From contig NZ_FNOK01000040.1 of assembly GCF_900106995.1 (NCBI RefSeq), forward strand, positions 1 through 64,000: a stretch of DNA of 64,000 nt. The letters run 5' to 3'. Made by a program: the position numbers and the translations under genes. The first letter of the stretch is position 1, and every line of letters begins with the position of its first letter. This document shows positions 7,421 to 14,753 of this stretch, piece after piece. The stretch is from Saccharopolyspora shandongensis. Lineage in GTDB: Bacteria; Actinomycetota; Actinomycetes; Mycobacteriales; Pseudonocardiaceae. Below the pieces are notes generated by a model. The model did not search any database. It was not told the origin of the DNA and saw only the letters and a list, made by a program, of their open reading frames with translations.

Positions 7421-7903
7421 TCAGCCCGCGCGTTTGGCGAGCACGTCGGCGTGGCACGGCTTGGGCGCGCACCAGCAGCCCAGTGCGCGGCCGTTCAGCA
7501 CGCCCTCGCGGAGCTCCACGAGCAGTTTCGGCTGCTCGTCCAGCCACTGCTCGTAGTGCCGGACCATCGCCTCGCGATCGATCTTCGCCTCCTTGAGGAA
7601 CGGGCTGGCGAACTCCGACTCCGGCCAGTGGTGCCGCGGCCCGGCGTGCCCCACGTAGGTCAGCAGGCCCTGCTCCTCCAGCCACGGCACCAGGTGCTTG
7701 TGCGGGCCGTCCTTGCGCACGTTGACCACGATGGTGTGCCCGTCGAGCAGGGCGTCCGCCCGCTCCCGCTCGTCGTCGTTCCAACTGCTCGCCTCGTCCG
7801 GCAACACCACGAACCACCTCCGCCGCTCAGGGTGCCGTGCCGGGCGGCAGTGGACAATTTCGCGCCGCACGACGCCGATCACCCGGGGCCCGCGCAACTC
7901 CAC
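7421..7903 (-). CDS. DUF4326 domain protein
   Basis: A 160-residue protein whose C-terminus carries the DUF4326 hallmark LNGRALGCWCAPKPCHADVL (three Cys and one His, a likely metal site). An NVRKDGPHKHLVPWL region precedes it. DUF4326 has no settled biochemical role. The first 40 residues include VIGVVRREIVHCRPARHPER, which may not belong to the domain, so the GTG start at 7903 is uncertain. Confidence 0.7.
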   Translation of the reverse strand: MELRGPRVIGVVRREIVHCRPARHPERRRWFVVLPDEASSWNDDERERADALLDGHTIVVNVRKDGPHKHLVPWLEEQGLLTYVGHAGPRHHWPESEFASPFLKEAKIDREAMVRHYEQWLDEQPKLLVELREGVLNGRALGCWCAPKPCHADVLAKRAG

Positions 7904-7960
7904 GAGGAATCGCGCCGGCGCCGGGTGATCGAGGCCGGTGGGGGTGGGCGCGTCGCCCGA

Positions 7961-8626
7961 TCAGACGTCGGTGATGCGGAGGCCCGCGTGCGCCTTGTAG
8001 CGGCGGTTGATCGCGATCAGGTTCGCCGTGAGCGCCTCCACCTGGTGGGCGTTGCGCAGGCGCCCGCCGTAGATGCCGCGCACGCCCGGGATCACGTCGG
8101 CCAGCTCGCGGACCACGTCGGTGGCCTCGCGGTCGTCGCCGAGCACCAAGACGTCCAGGTCCACGTGGGTGACCGCGAGGTCGGCCAGGGTCACCGCGGA
8201 GACGTGGTGGAACGCCGCCGTCACCCGGGACTCCGGCAGCAGCTGCTCGGCCTGCTGCGCCGCGCTGCCCTCCGGCACCGGCAGCGCGTACGGCCCCTTC
8301 TTGTCGAAGCCGAGCGGGTTGACGCAGTCGATCACGATCTTGCCGGCGAGCTCCGCCTGCAACGACTTCAGCGTCTCCGCGTGGCCCTCCCACGGCAGCG
8401 CGGCCAGCACGATGTCCGACGCCGCCGCGCAACCCGCGTTGTCCTGGCCGGAGACGTCGCCGCCCGCGATCTCGACGATCTCGGCCGCCGCCTGCTCGGC
8501 GCGCTCGGCGTTCCGCGAGCCGATCACGACCTTCAGGCCCGCCTTCGCCCACCGGATCGCCAGCCCTCGGCCCTGCGCACCGGTGCCACCCAGCACTCCG
8601 ACCGTCATCTCCCGCACCTCAGCCAC
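7961..8626 (-). CDS. npdG: NADPH-dependent F420 reductase
   Basis: A 221-residue protein with an N-terminal NADP-binding fold (MTVGVLGGTGAQGRGLAIRW, VVIGSRNAERA) and a short dimerisation tail. Internal motifs IVLAALPWEGHAETL, VIDCVNPLGFDKKG and AFHHVSA fit F420H2:NADP+ oxidoreductase, which moves hydride between NADPH and the deazaflavin F420 and so supplies reduced F420. The GTG start at 8626 follows GAAAGGGG; the internal ATG at 8608 is possible. Confidence 0.87.
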   Translation of the reverse strand: MAEVREMTVGVLGGTGAQGRGLAIRWAKAGLKVVIGSRNAERAEQAAAEIVEIAGGDVSGQDNAGCAAASDIVLAALPWEGHAETLKSLQAELAGKIVIDCVNPLGFDKKGPYALPVPEGSAAQQAEQLLPESRVTAAFHHVSAVTLADLAVTHVDLDVLVLGDDREATDVVRELADVIPGVRGIYGGRLRNAHQVEALTANLIAINRRYKAHAGLRITDV

Positions 8627-8704
8627 CCTCGGCCCCTTTCGTCGCCATCGACCATGCGCAATCCACGATCGACCCGAGGAGACCAATTCGCCACGGGGTG
8701 TGGG

Positions 8705-10168
8705 TCAGGCCACTTCGAACGCGACGTCGCGGCGCAGCGGATCGGCCTCCACGAGCCGCACCTGGACCTGCTGGCCCTCGCCCAGGCCGGTGCCGCTGCA
8801 CCGCGCGATGACCGGCGGATCAGCCACGAACACCTCACCGGCCGTGCCGTTGGGCACCCGCAACACCGTCGCGGCGAACTCCTCGCCGACCCGCGACGCC
8901 AGCGACCACGCCTGAGCCTGCGCGATGCAGGCGCGCTCCACCTGCCCGGCCATCCGGTCGGAGCTGCCCATCGCCGAAGGCAGCCCGGCCAGCGCCTCCT
9001 GCACCCACTCGGGTACTCCCCGGTCCGATGCCACCGCCAGGCAGACCTCCGCGCTGTAGCGGTCGACCAGCCGCCGCAGCGGGGCCGTGACGTGCGCGTA
9101 CGAGGCTCCGATGCCCGCGTGATTGGTCTTCGCGGGCGCCCCGTCCCCGAAGGCGGTGTAGCCGGCGCCGCGAAGCAGGCGCGTCGCCGCCACGTGCACC
9201 GCCAGCGCCTCCGGGCGGATCGGGTCGAGCCCGGCGAGCGCGGCCGCGGGCGGCGTGTCCACCGGCCAGTGCACGCCGAGCCGAGTCGCCGACCGGCGCA
9301 GCCCCGCCACCGTCTCCGGCTCCGGATCGGGCACCGTGCGCAGCACGCCGATCCCGGCCGACAGCATCATCTCCGCCGCGCACATGCCGGTGAGCAGCGA
9401 GATCTCGGCGTTCCACGCCTCGACCACCAGCCGCGGCCGCAACACCAGCCGCCACCCACCGCCCCCGTCCGACTCCACCTGTTGCTCGGGCAGGCCGAGT
9501 TCGATCGCGCCGCGCAGCACCGCCTGCTCCCGGCGCAGCCGCCCGACCTCCGGCAGCAGCTCGATGGACGGATGCGGGACTCCGAGCCGCAGCGAGCGCT
9601 GAACCCCGTCGTAGTCCAGCTGCGCGACCGACCGCACCAGCGCCCGCCGGACGTCGATACGCACCGGGAGCCCGTCAAAATCCAGGTCGATCGTCCACAG
9701 CACCGCTGCGCGCACCTGGTCCGGCAGCAGGCTCGCGGCGTCTTCGGACAGCCGCGTCGGGTGCAGCGGGATGTTGCCGTCCGGCAGGTAGAGCGTCTGC
9801 CCGCGCCGCCGCGCCTCCACGTCCAGCGCGCCACCGGGCACCACGAACGCGGCCACGTCGGCGATCGCGTAGTGGATCCGGTAGCCGCCACGCCGCCGCC
9901 GGACCAGCACCGCCTGGTCGAGGTCCTTCGCGCCGGGCGGATCGACCGTCACCAGCGGCAGGTCCGTGGCGTCCACCCGCGCGCCGGTGGGCACCTGCTG
10001 CGCGACGGTCTGCTCCACTTCGGCCAGCGCGGCGGTCGGGTAGTCGACGGGCAACCCCAGTTCGGCGCGGATCGCCGAGAAGTCCAAGCCCAGCTCTGGC
10101 CGACTTCGGCCGGTCGGTAAGGCGGCGGCAACTCCGGTGCCACCCGGTGAGGTCCCCGCCGCCGCCAC
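8705..10168 (-). CDS. RNB-domain exoribonuclease (RNase II/R family)
   Basis: A 487-residue protein dominated by an RNB catalytic domain: VTVDPPGAKDLDQAV holds the Asp cluster that binds Mg2+, followed by YRIHYAIADVAAFV, LYLPDGNIPLHPTRLSED and SYAHVTAPLRRLVDRYS. It degrades RNA from the 3' end. It is shorter than E. coli RNase R and lacks clear N-terminal cold-shock domains and a lysine-rich tail; a short S1-like beta region ends the protein. This is the compact actinobacterial form. The GTG start lies four bases after the stop of the small upstream gene, suggesting coupling. Confidence 0.9.
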   Translation of the reverse strand: MAAAGTSPGGTGVAAALPTGRSRPELGLDFSAIRAELGLPVDYPTAALAEVEQTVAQQVPTGARVDATDLPLVTVDPPGAKDLDQAVLVRRRRGGYRIHYAIADVAAFVVPGGALDVEARRRGQTLYLPDGNIPLHPTRLSEDAASLLPDQVRAAVLWTIDLDFDGLPVRIDVRRALVRSVAQLDYDGVQRSLRLGVPHPSIELLPEVGRLRREQAVLRGAIELGLPEQQVESDGGGGWRLVLRPRLVVEAWNAEISLLTGMCAAEMMLSAGIGVLRTVPDPEPETVAGLRRSATRLGVHWPVDTPPAAALAGLDPIRPEALAVHVAATRLLRGAGYTAFGDGAPAKTNHAGIGASYAHVTAPLRRLVDRYSAEVCLAVASDRGVPEWVQEALAGLPSAMGSSDRMAGQVERACIAQAQAWSLASRVGEEFAATVLRVPNGTAGEVFVADPPVIARCSGTGLGEGQQVQVRLVEADPLRRDVAFEVA

Positions 10169-10172
10169 GAGC

Positions 10173-10358
10173 TCAGTCCTCGCTGTTCCAGCGCTGGTCG
10201 GCCTCGTCGGCCGCCTTGGTCCGCTCCTCGGCTATCTCGAGCGCGCGAGCCGCGGTCTCCCGATCCGGGTACGGCCCCAGGCGCTCCGCAGCGCGGCACC
10301 CCGCCTTCGGCTCGACCTGCCGATGCGTCAAACAGAAGTACCAACTTCCGCGCCCCAT
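10173..10358 (-). CDS. Small conserved protein upstream of the RNB nuclease
   Basis: A 61-residue protein: MGRGSWYFCLTHRQVEP, then GPYPDRETAARALEIAEERT, then an acidic tail. The GPYPDRETAARAL segment looks like the conserved turn of SPOR-like or cell-division small proteins, but no family is certain. It ends 4 bases before the exoribonuclease start and is probably co-transcribed with it. Confidence 0.7.
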   Translation of the reverse strand: MGRGSWYFCLTHRQVEPKAGCRAAERLGPYPDRETAARALEIAEERTKAADEADQRWNSED

Positions 10359-10428
10359 GCATCGAGCCTCGCACGACGGCGCGCACCTGTCACGCGTCAG
10401 TCGGCGACAAGACCGGTATGTCCCAACC

Positions 10429-10887
10429 TCACCAGGCCGGCGGGGGCGGTGCGGCCGGAGTCGGCTGCGAGCCGCCGGGCGTCTGCCGCGGGATCGGGTC
10501 CAAGCAGGACACCAGCACCTGGTGCGTCTCCGGGTTGTCGATGCGGCGCCCGTCCCGCATCCGGTACTCCAGCTCGCCGTTGTCGTCGACCTCGACGGTG
10601 CACCCGACCTCGGCGAGCTGGTCGTCGTCGAGGTCCACCAGCCGCTCGTAGCGGGACGGGACCACCCGGTACACCGGCCACTGCAGGTGCCCGAACGCCT
10701 GGTGGAACTCCGCCAGCAGGTTGCTCATCTGGTGCTGCCACGGCAGCGGCATCGCCTCGGCCAGCGATCGCGGCAGCACCGCGTACCCGGCGTCCACGCC
10801 GGGCAGGCGCCGGGCCAGGTAGTCCCCGAGCGGAGTGCTCGACGCGGGCGGACCGGACGGCCGCGGAATCGGGTCTGGCGTGAACAT
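10429..10887 (-). CDS. Hypothetical protein with proline-rich tail
   Basis: A 152-residue protein that I do not recognise. It has a Pro/Ser-rich start, a central region rich in aromatic and acidic residues (LPWQHQMSNLLAEFHQAFGH, WPVYRVVPSRYERLVDLDDD), a beta-like middle, and a Pro-rich C-terminus (TPAAPPPPAW). There is no signal peptide or membrane segment. The ATG at 10887 follows AAAGGG. It lies just downstream of the T4SS-like operon on the same strand. Confidence 0.6.
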   Translation of the reverse strand: MFTPDPIPRPSGPPASSTPLGDYLARRLPGVDAGYAVLPRSLAEAMPLPWQHQMSNLLAEFHQAFGHLQWPVYRVVPSRYERLVDLDDDQLAEVGCTVEVDDNGELEYRMRDGRRIDNPETHQVLVSCLDPIPRQTPGGSQPTPAAPPPPAW

Positions 10888-10930
10888 GGTCAACCCTTTC
10901 CGAAGGTCAGCAGGCCGCCGCCATTCTTAC

Positions 10931-12025
10931 CTACCTCGCACCCCCGGCGGCAGGAGCTTGCACGCCCGTCGACGGCGTGTCGGCGGGCGGTGCAGGCGCG
11001 TCGGCAGGCGGCACCGGCGAGGTCGACGGCGGCGCGGTCTGGGCCGCCGGCGGTGGATCGGAGGCCGGGCGCACCACCGTGGGCAGCAGCTGGCCGCCGT
11101 CCCACAGCTTCGTCACCTCGACAGACTCGCCGGGCTGCGGCGCGTGCAGGACCTCGTTGTCGCCCAGGTACAGCGCCACGTGGTGGATGCCGTTCGGATC
11201 CCGGCCGTAGCCCCAGAACACCAGGTCACCGGGCTGCGCCTGGGCCAGCGGGACGTGCACGCCGCCCTGGAAGTACTGCGTCTGCGAGTACTTCGGGATC
11301 TCCACCCCGGCCGCCTTCCACGCCTGCTGCGTCAGGCCCGAGCAGTCGAACGCGTTCGGCCCCGCCGCGCCCCACACGTACGGCTTGCCGAGCTGGGTCT
11401 GGGCGTACTTGATGGCCTGGTCGGCGAGCACGCCCGCGCTGGGCAGGTCCTCGCAGGCGCTGACGCCCTCGACGTTGCCCTCCACGCTCACCAGGTGCGC
11501 CGCCATCGGCTCCCACTTGTGGTAGCGCAGCGGGAACGCCGAGCGCTCCACCCGCTGGGCGGCGTCGCCGGGCCGCATGTCCTCCCAGCCGGGCACCGCG
11601 AGCAGCACGTCGTAGAACTTGTTGATCTGGTAGTCCACGTCGGTGACCTGCTGCACCGTGCCCCAGCCCATGGACGGCCGCATCTGGAAGATGCCCAGCG
11701 AGTCCCGGTCGCCGTGGAACAGGTTGGCCAGGTTCGACTCGGTCTTGCCCGCCTGGATGGCGATCTGCCAGGCCCGCGGCGGCAGCCCGCGCTGCTTGCC
11801 GATCTCGATGATGCGCTGGGCGATGTCGACCGACTCGTCGGTGAGCGTCGCGGCGTCCTGCTCGCCGCGCCCGGCGCCGTCGCCCCACGGCCCCAGGTCG
11901 GCGCTGCAGTTCGACCAGCCGGCGCCGCGACCGCCGCTGCCGACCAGCAGCGCGGTCACCGCGCCGACGCCGATCAGACCTGCGAAACCCGCGAGCACGA
12001 CGACCGCAACCACGAGCTTCCGCAT
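10931..12025 (-). CDS. NlpC/P60 endopeptidase with lytic-transglycosylase-like region
   Basis: A 364-residue protein with one N-terminal membrane helix (residues 4-27). A transglycosylase-like region follows (QAGKTESNLANL, GIFQMRP), and then a C40 NlpC/P60 domain with Cys228 (FDCSGLTQ), His282 (HHVALYLG) and His294. The last 60 residues are a Pro/Ala linker. It would open peptidoglycan for an envelope-spanning machine, the VirB1 role in type IV secretion. It is the last gene of the operon, one base after the VirB8-like gene. Confidence 0.88.
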   Translation of the reverse strand: MRKLVVAVVVLAGFAGLIGVGAVTALLVGSGGRGAGWSNCSADLGPWGDGAGRGEQDAATLTDESVDIAQRIIEIGKQRGLPPRAWQIAIQAGKTESNLANLFHGDRDSLGIFQMRPSMGWGTVQQVTDVDYQINKFYDVLLAVPGWEDMRPGDAAQRVERSAFPLRYHKWEPMAAHLVSVEGNVEGVSACEDLPSAGVLADQAIKYAQTQLGKPYVWGAAGPNAFDCSGLTQQAWKAAGVEIPKYSQTQYFQGGVHVPLAQAQPGDLVFWGYGRDPNGIHHVALYLGDNEVLHAPQPGESVEVTKLWDGGQLLPTVVRPASDPPPAAQTAPPSTSPVPPADAPAPPADTPSTGVQAPAAGGAR

Positions 12026-12026
12026 G

Positions 12027-12605
12027 TCAGCCTTCCTTGTCGTACTGGGCGACTCGCCAACCGGCCGGGGTCTTGTTCACGGTCACCGCCAGCGCACCGA
12101 TGTCGGTGGGCAGCCGCACCACCATCGAGCCCGCGGTGGAGCTGACCGCGCCGGCCGCGCCGGTGATCACGTTGCCCGCGTTGCTCGGGTCCACCGACGA
12201 CATCTCGGTGAGGAACTCGTCGGTGGTGTACGGGCGGAGCTTGGCCAGCCACTGTTGGCGGTCGGCGCCGACAGGGTGGTCCACCCACGCCTTGCCCCAC
12301 TGCTCGACGACGGCCAGCCCGGCCGGGTCCGGGGCGACCGGTGTCGGGGCGGCCTGCGGCACCGAGATCGTCGGCGGCGCCTTCGGCCGGGTCGGCGGCG
12401 GCACCACCGCCGAGTGCGCGGGGGCCCTGGTGCGGGAGGCGGCCATGTTCGAGCTCGGCGCCGGCTCGGGCAGCAGGTAGCCGACGACCGTGGCCACCGC
12501 GGCGAGCGCGACCACCGCGGCCACCAGGTGCTTCGGGGAGCGCAGCGGCCAGCCCCACAACCTGCGGTACACCGCGGCCCGCCCGCGGTGCGTGCGGATC
12601 GGCAT
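12027..12605 (-). CDS. Single-pass membrane protein, VirB8/TcpC-like
   Basis: A 192-residue protein: a basic N-terminus, a membrane helix (HLVAAVVALAAVATVVGYLL, residues 26-45), a Pro-rich extracellular linker (about 50-95), and a C-terminal domain (residues 96-192) with NTF2-like alternation (VVEQWGKAWVD, FLTEMSSVD, VRLPTDIGALAVTV, GWRVAQYDKEG). This layout is that of VirB8/TcpC assembly factors. The fold is inferred from pattern; sequence identity to known VirB8 is not evident. It is separated from the upstream VirB6-like gene by an inserted repeat. Confidence 0.6.
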   Translation of the reverse strand: MPIRTHRGRAAVYRRLWGWPLRSPKHLVAAVVALAAVATVVGYLLPEPAPSSNMAASRTRAPAHSAVVPPPTRPKAPPTISVPQAAPTPVAPDPAGLAVVEQWGKAWVDHPVGADRQQWLAKLRPYTTDEFLTEMSSVDPSNAGNVITGAAGAVSSTAGSMVVRLPTDIGALAVTVNKTPAGWRVAQYDKEG

Positions 12606-12637
12606 CAGCTCCCCCTCCTGCGCCAGGTTCCGTCTTC

Positions 12638-12808
12638 GAAGCGGCGCAGCCGCTTGGCCCGCCTACGCAGCTCGCACCGCCGCGGGTCCTCAGGTGTCTT
12701 CTCGCGAGGACAGCCCCGACGCGTCGTACGTGTGTCGGGGATCCCACAGCGAGAAGGCGACAGCAACTCCCGCCGGGGGGCCGCCACCTGCACCGCCACG
12801 CAAGATGA
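12638..12808 (-). repeat. 3'-associated structured repeat, copy 1
   Basis: In the direction of the upstream gene the element starts 16 bases after its stop (12825) with CTTGCGTGGCGGTGC and ends with a hairpin AAGCGGC-TGC-GCCGCTT. Conserved inside are CTTCTCGCTGTGGGATCCCC and a stem CCCCGAC/GTCGGGG. It splits the VirB6-like and VirB8-like genes of one operon. A 77-codon frame through it (12605-12838) is not a gene. Confidence 0.8.
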
Positions 12809-12824
12809 GCTTGTCGACAATTCC

Positions 12825-14753
12825 TCAGCCATCTGCAACCTCCAGCCCTCGGGAAGGCCGGTAGACCACGTAGACCGGACGTCCGGCCACGACCTCCATC
12901 TCCGCTCGGCGCGGTCCCGGCGGCTCCGCCGGGCCAGGCGCCGGGGAGCCCGCCGTGCGCGACGGGATCAGCACCGGATCTTCGTCGATGCCATCCCACT
13001 TGGCATCCGCCACCGGGTTGGTATCGACGACTCGGCTCGTGCTCCGCGCCTCCGGCAGCGCCGCCGCACCGCCCGGTCGGCGCACCGCGCCTCCGATAGG
13101 CAGCGCGGCGCTCGCGCCCGGCCCGACCGTCGGCGGCGCGTCGCGGTCCAACCGCTGCGCGGTCGCGACCGACATGTGCTGCGCCTCCGGCCGGCTCCGC
13201 CAGCGGCCGCGCTGCTGCGTCCCGGACTCCTCGTCGGGATCCATGTCGCGGACCTGATCCCAGAAGTTGCCGCCCTCGTCGTCCTGCCTGGAGCGCCCGC
13301 GGAACCGCGAGAACAACCCTTGCGGCGCGCGCGGCACGGCGCGGCTGACGGTGCCCACCGACAGCTGGACCATCTGGCCGATCCGCCGGACTGGCTTGGC
13401 GACCAGCAGGAACACGATCGTCACCAGCGCGGCCAGCAGGATCTGGGTCAGCGCGGAGAAGTTGCGCAGCGGGTCGAATACCCAGGTCAGGATGAGGGTG
13501 TGCAACCCGGCCAGCGCGGAGATCATCACCACGTTGAGCAATGCCGCCCCGGCGACCCGGCCGATGGTGCGCAGCACCTGGTGGTAGATCAGCGCTACCA
13601 GGCCGATCAGCGGCCCCGCCAGGATCAGCACTCTCAGCAGCACCTGGGCGAGCAGGATCGTCGCCTTGGCCAGCAGCTGGAAGGCCGCGTACGAGAAGCC
13701 CTGCACCAGCGCCAGCACCCCGGCGCCGACGCGGCTGCCGTCGACGCCCTGGAAGTAGCCGTAGGAGCTGCCCATCTTCCCGGCGACGTCCTTGAACGCC
13801 TGCTTCTTCGGTTCCGGCGAGCCGGCGTCGGCCCCGGCGTTGACCTCCTGCTTGCTCCACGACTGGGCGCGCAACAGTTCCCGACCCAGCTCCTGGGCCT
13901 GCGGCGAATCGGGCGAGCCGAACTCCCCGCGCAACCAGTTGCGGTAGATGACCTGGTCGTGCAGCAACGTGGGCAGGGCGTTGCTCTCGTCGACACCGAC
14001 CTCCCGCAGGAACCCGGCCTGCACCGCCGATGTCCCGCTGATCACCACGTCGTCCAGCGCATGCGTGTAGACCAGCGGCGTCAGGTAGGTCGCGGAGGCG
14101 AACCACAGCCCGGCCAGCGCCCACATGCCGCGCTTGCCGATGGAAGCCAGGTCGCCCGACCAGATGTAGCGGAACAGCACTATCGCCAGCACCAGCGCGA
14201 CCAGCCCGAACCACGGGGTGAACACGCTGTCGTAGAGGGCGACGGTGCCGGTGGCGATGACGTCGTCCAACGGGTCCATCAGGTCGCCGTTGAGCAGCGC
14301 GTAGTGCAGGCCGTTGGTGGCGCCGACGAGGTTCTTGGCGATGTTGAACATCTCGTTGCCGAGCCACGTGTCGACCAGCGCGTTCGGGTTGGTCACGCCC
14401 TGCGGGCCGCAGCCCAGGTCGTAGGTGTGCCAGACCAGCCCCGCGTAGCCGACCTCGTCGTAGGCGCTACCCGGGTTCCCGACACCCATCGGTGCGGGGT
14501 CCAGGGCGCCGACCATGCCCGAGCCGGGGCGCTCCGGGTTCGGCGCTTCCTTGCAGTCCAGGCCCTGGCCCCAGGCCGGGGCCCCGATCAGCGCCTGGAT
14601 GGCGATCAGCCCGGCGACGAGCGCGAACGCGCGGCGCTTGGGAGCTCCCGCGGCGAGCCGCTCACGCCGCTTCCGGTGGCGGCGGACCAGCACCGCGACC
14701 ACCAGCGCGAACAGCGCGGTCGCGAGCGCAGCGCCGCTGATCTGGCCGTTCAC
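12825..14753 (-). CDS. Polytopic membrane protein, VirB6/TrbL-like
   Basis: A 642-residue protein starting at a GTG that overlaps the ATPase stop by four bases. About eight membrane helices are visible: residues 6-25 and 39-60, then after an extracellular loop WFGLVALVLAIVLFRYIW, MWALAGLWFASATYLTPL, and a cluster of four from the FSYAAFQLLAKATILLAQVL region to VTIVFLLVAKPV. The C-terminal 200 residues are polar, Pro/Arg/Asp-rich and probably cytoplasmic. VirB6/TrbL proteins form the inner-membrane part of type IV channels; assignment is by topology and gene order. Confidence 0.7.
   Translation of the reverse strand: MNGQISGAALATALFALVVAVLVRRHRKRRERLAAGAPKRRAFALVAGLIAIQALIGAPAWGQGLDCKEAPNPERPGSGMVGALDPAPMGVGNPGSAYDEVGYAGLVWHTYDLGCGPQGVTNPNALVDTWLGNEMFNIAKNLVGATNGLHYALLNGDLMDPLDDVIATGTVALYDSVFTPWFGLVALVLAIVLFRYIWSGDLASIGKRGMWALAGLWFASATYLTPLVYTHALDDVVISGTSAVQAGFLREVGVDESNALPTLLHDQVIYRNWLRGEFGSPDSPQAQELGRELLRAQSWSKQEVNAGADAGSPEPKKQAFKDVAGKMGSSYGYFQGVDGSRVGAGVLALVQGFSYAAFQLLAKATILLAQVLLRVLILAGPLIGLVALIYHQVLRTIGRVAGAALLNVVMISALAGLHTLILTWVFDPLRNFSALTQILLAALVTIVFLLVAKPVRRIGQMVQLSVGTVSRAVPRAPQGLFSRFRGRSRQDDEGGNFWDQVRDMDPDEESGTQQRGRWRSRPEAQHMSVATAQRLDRDAPPTVGPGASAALPIGGAVRRPGGAAALPEARSTSRVVDTNPVADAKWDGIDEDPVLIPSRTAGSPAPGPAEPPGPRRAEMEVVAGRPVYVVYRPSRGLEVADG

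Noticed and set aside
7214..10120. A 968-codon open frame on the plus strand
   Set aside because: Antisense to DUF4326, npdG and the RNB nuclease; Arg/His/Pro-rich with no motifs. It is a GC-driven shadow.
12605..12838. A 77-codon gene between the VirB6- and VirB8-like genes
   Set aside because: It lies in the dispersed structured repeat; the other copies do not keep the frame, so the repeat is better explained as RNA/DNA structure.
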